Positions 61,351 to 64,000 of a stretch of 64,000 nt of DNA are shown piece after piece. The notes under the pieces are model-generated. The model did not search any database. It was not told the DNA's origin and saw only the letters and a program-made list of their open reading frames with translations. This stretch comes from Nomia melanderi (lineage: Eukaryota; Arthropoda; Insecta; Hymenoptera; Halictidae). Where the stretch lies: assembly GCF_051020985.1 (NCBI RefSeq), contig NC_134999.1, positions 19,969,660-20,033,659 of the forward strand, in the 5' to 3' direction. Every line of letters starts with the position of its first letter. Position 1 is the first letter of the stretch. The translations under genes and the position numbers were made by a program.

Positions 61351-61587
61351 TTAACCCTTTGAACTCTGTAGGCTCCGATATTGCACCAGTTATAATATTA
61401 AATATTTTAATAAATCCTAAAGAAACTACCCTAAAATTATTCGATTTTCCGCACATCCAAATTTTATACTAAGAAGGACAATAAAAGATCGAAGAAATGT
61501 TATATTTCTCATTTTCGCTAGGAATGCTATAAAAATTAGTTGCAGTTGCTGATAGATTACAAAACAACCTGGAGTGCTGAGGGTTAA
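61351..61587 (+). mobile_element. MITE-like element, TTAACCCTTTG-type ends
   Basis: TTAACCCTTTGAACTC at 61351 and the imperfect complement GAGTGCTGAGGGTTAA ending at 61587 bound 237 bases. It is AT-rich inside with no coding capacity. The ends resemble family B (19673 and 22020), but the interior differs, so it may be a related subfamily. Confidence 0.7.
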
Positions 61588-64000
61588 CCCCTTTTCTACG
61601 TCAGAATTCTGCGTCAACGCGTATTTCTAAGTAATTGCATCGAAACCATCAAACACTGAATTGAACTAAGCGAAACCAGTCTAGAACAATCACATTTGTA
61701 TAATATACTAACGGAAGATGTAATTGTACAATCCACTTACGTCAGATCTAAGCGAGCTTCCTCATCGTCAATAACATCTTACAGCCTATGGACAACGGAA
61801 TCCAAATTTTCCAAGCGCCTCCCGACACCATCAATACCCAACGAGTTAACACTATGAATATACTATTCCTGTTGTTTAGAGACAACAACTGAAACTCTGA
61901 GAACGTGACTGTAAATAATTTACAGTCCCTGTCTCCCGACCCGAGCCGTCTACCGTTACTTCCCATTCAACTGTCGAATAATATTTCTCCAGATAGTCGA
62001 TCAAGGAAGAGCGGGCTTTCCCCCAAAAAGGATCGGCCGATTCGCTCCGAATTGGTGGAGGCTACGTAAGGGAACCCATTGTGATCGGCGAACAAAGGAC
62101 GCTGCCGATGGAGACGGACACGTGTCCGAGTTTTCTCTGAACATGGAAAACAAGATTTCGCGATCCCCCTTTTGTTGCCCAGCGGGGAACGCGCCCGCTG
62201 GTCCTGGAATTGGGTGACCCCTTGGGCTTCCCTTTCTGTAGGGTCGGCTGATTTAATCTCCGCGTTATTTATTTCTGAAACGGGCAACTCTCTCTCTCTC
62301 TCTCTTGCTGTCTCTTGTTCCCCACCTCTCCCCTTTCCCTTTGGCCGTCTTCGCAGATGCTAAATTAACGGGAGGGTAGCGTTGGCGGAACTCCTCTCCA
62401 CGCCGGTGTTCGGCTAACGCTCGATTGCGAACGAAAGTTCTCGCTGCTCCCATTGATCTTCTGCCGGGCAACTTTCACTTTGAACTTCGCCCGCGGCTAC
62501 CTTTGAATTATAGATCGTGGACATTTACACCGACTCCTGTTTTTGTTGACTCGCGAGAAAATATAGTTTCTTCCGGAACTACTACCCCGATGCTTATTAT
62601 TCTTACTTATTAATGGGCTAGGCTTCCGCTTCGTGATAGTTAACCTTTCGCTTACTTCGAACTAATCACGATGGATATAAAGAGCCTTGTCTAAAATTAG
62701 GCACGGCGACGAAATTTTTGCAACGCGAGACCTTCGTTTCGTGTACCCCTTGATAAGACCTTCGGTCGAAGATTCGAATAATTCCTATAAATTAACCCTT
62801 GAAGATCTATTCACAAATCTACAGCGTAACATTCACGCAAGATTTCTATGAAAAGAACATTCGATAATCCCTTCATCCACCAATTAATCCTTTAGCTACT
62901 GTTACCCATAGGCACTTGCAAAATGTCATCCTGACATAAGTGTATATCAACAATCATCTTCCAGCAATCATATACTACATAAAATTATTTCATATTACTT
63001 TCATTTATTTCAATTCATTCTCACGGTACCGATACACTTCTTCCGAAATACCCATCAAATTCTACCATACCCAAAGGATTCGCCGAGCAGAACTATCGAT
63101 TACCTCAAACTCTATCCCCTAATCCACAAGCAACTCTTCTCATAACCCCTCCCCGTCAACCGCGTAATTAGCAAACTAGAAAAACTCCGTTGGTACCATT
63201 CCAGAAGGAACGTACCGGTCAGCCTGACAGTCACCCGACACCCCCGCGGCAGCCGTTCCCATTACCACCTAACCGACTGTGAACCTTGGATGATTGATCA
63301 GACTCGGCCGGCGGTCGGTTCGATGGTCCGCGCGCGAGCGAGAGAAGGCGGCCGGTTTTATTGCAGGCCTTGCACAGGTGTCCGGTTACTTTATTAAGCT
63401 CGTGGCGTGTCTGAAACTCGAGGCGGGGAACCTGACGTCGGGCCCAACGAGCGCGCGAAGCCAACCAATCGAGCGGCCACGCGCGTTGCACTTTACACCC
63501 GCTCGCTCGGTGTTCCGTTGTTTCCGAACCGCGCCGAGCGGACCCGCCGCTCGCCGTATATCGTCCGCGCAACGGGATCCGAATCACACGGCTCGCTGCA
63601 CGATCGACGCGAGGGAATCATGGGGAATGTCGAAAATTCATTTCGCCCGGGGAACGAAGCGGGAGCTAATCGACGAACAAATGATACCCTGTCCGCCGGG
63701 AGGGCTGGCCGGAGGGGTGAGCGCGCCGATTATTACGAAACTCTATCGTCCGTGTTTTAACGCCGCGTAATCGAGTATGTTTGCGAGCATGTAACGGGTG
63801 TCGCGTTGCGATGAGCCGGTGTGGACGTTCTACAGGTGAGTGACGGACGGCTCGGTATGATTGATGGAGTTTGTTGATGTGGATTTTGTGTTTGTTCTTT
63901 GATTGTGCTGTTTCGAGAGGGTTGAGTGAGTGGGAAAATGGAAATTGGTATTTCTCAAGTTCTGTTTTGATCTTTGTGGATGATGATATAGTGATAATTT

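Larger units (their letters stand above)
57542..64000. other. upstream intron or flank of NELL, no recognised exon
   Basis: The missing first NELL exons are expected on this side, but no minus-strand frame matches a signal peptide or the first half of a TSPN domain. The stretch contains one TTAA-flanked element (61351-61587) and a 5-mer repeat (60652-60704). The rest is CpG-rich, without a supported gene. Confidence 0.6.

Overview
The window looks like nuclear DNA of an insect, most likely a hymenopteran and possibly a bee. The genes have many short exons with GT-AG introns, several introns are under 350 bases, CpG is frequent throughout, AT and GA microsatellites are common, and small TTAA-flanked palindromic elements are scattered about. 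The species assignment is inference only. There are no bacterial, viral or CRISPR features, and I saw no tRNA or rRNA gene.

Layout: 1-9041 has no recognisable exon and holds a 121-bp tandem array near 1.06-1.68 kb. A plus-strand calcium/calmodulin-dependent protein kinase kinase (CaMKK) occupies 9042-18293, with its 5' exon(s) not found. A stretch rich in small MITE-like elements follows. The minus strand then carries four genes in a row: a lysosomal alpha-N-acetylglucosaminidase (NAGLU, 22780-27349), a HAD phosphatase of the phosphoglycolate/pyridoxal-phosphate phosphatase family (27871-30332), an mARC-type molybdenum-cofactor (MOSC) reductase (31305-33663, first exon missing), and a second HAD phosphatase paralogue (36035-38367). 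About 9 kb without recognisable coding follows, full of microsatellites. The window ends with a minus-strand NELL1/NELL2-like secreted protein (47351-57541, N-terminal exons missing). A 5.6-kb intron separates its last exon from the rest.

The genes are housekeeping or signalling genes and do not form one pathway. The two HAD phosphatases share intron positions and phases, so they are a local duplication that now flanks the mARC gene. I found no convincing new multi-gene system. The most interesting points are a roughly 250-residue low-complexity C-terminal tail on NELL, the divergent HAD pair (one with a GC splice donor), a 69-nt in-frame candidate intron in NAGLU, a DLG in place of DFG in the kinase, and several families of TTAA-flanked MITEs lying in introns.
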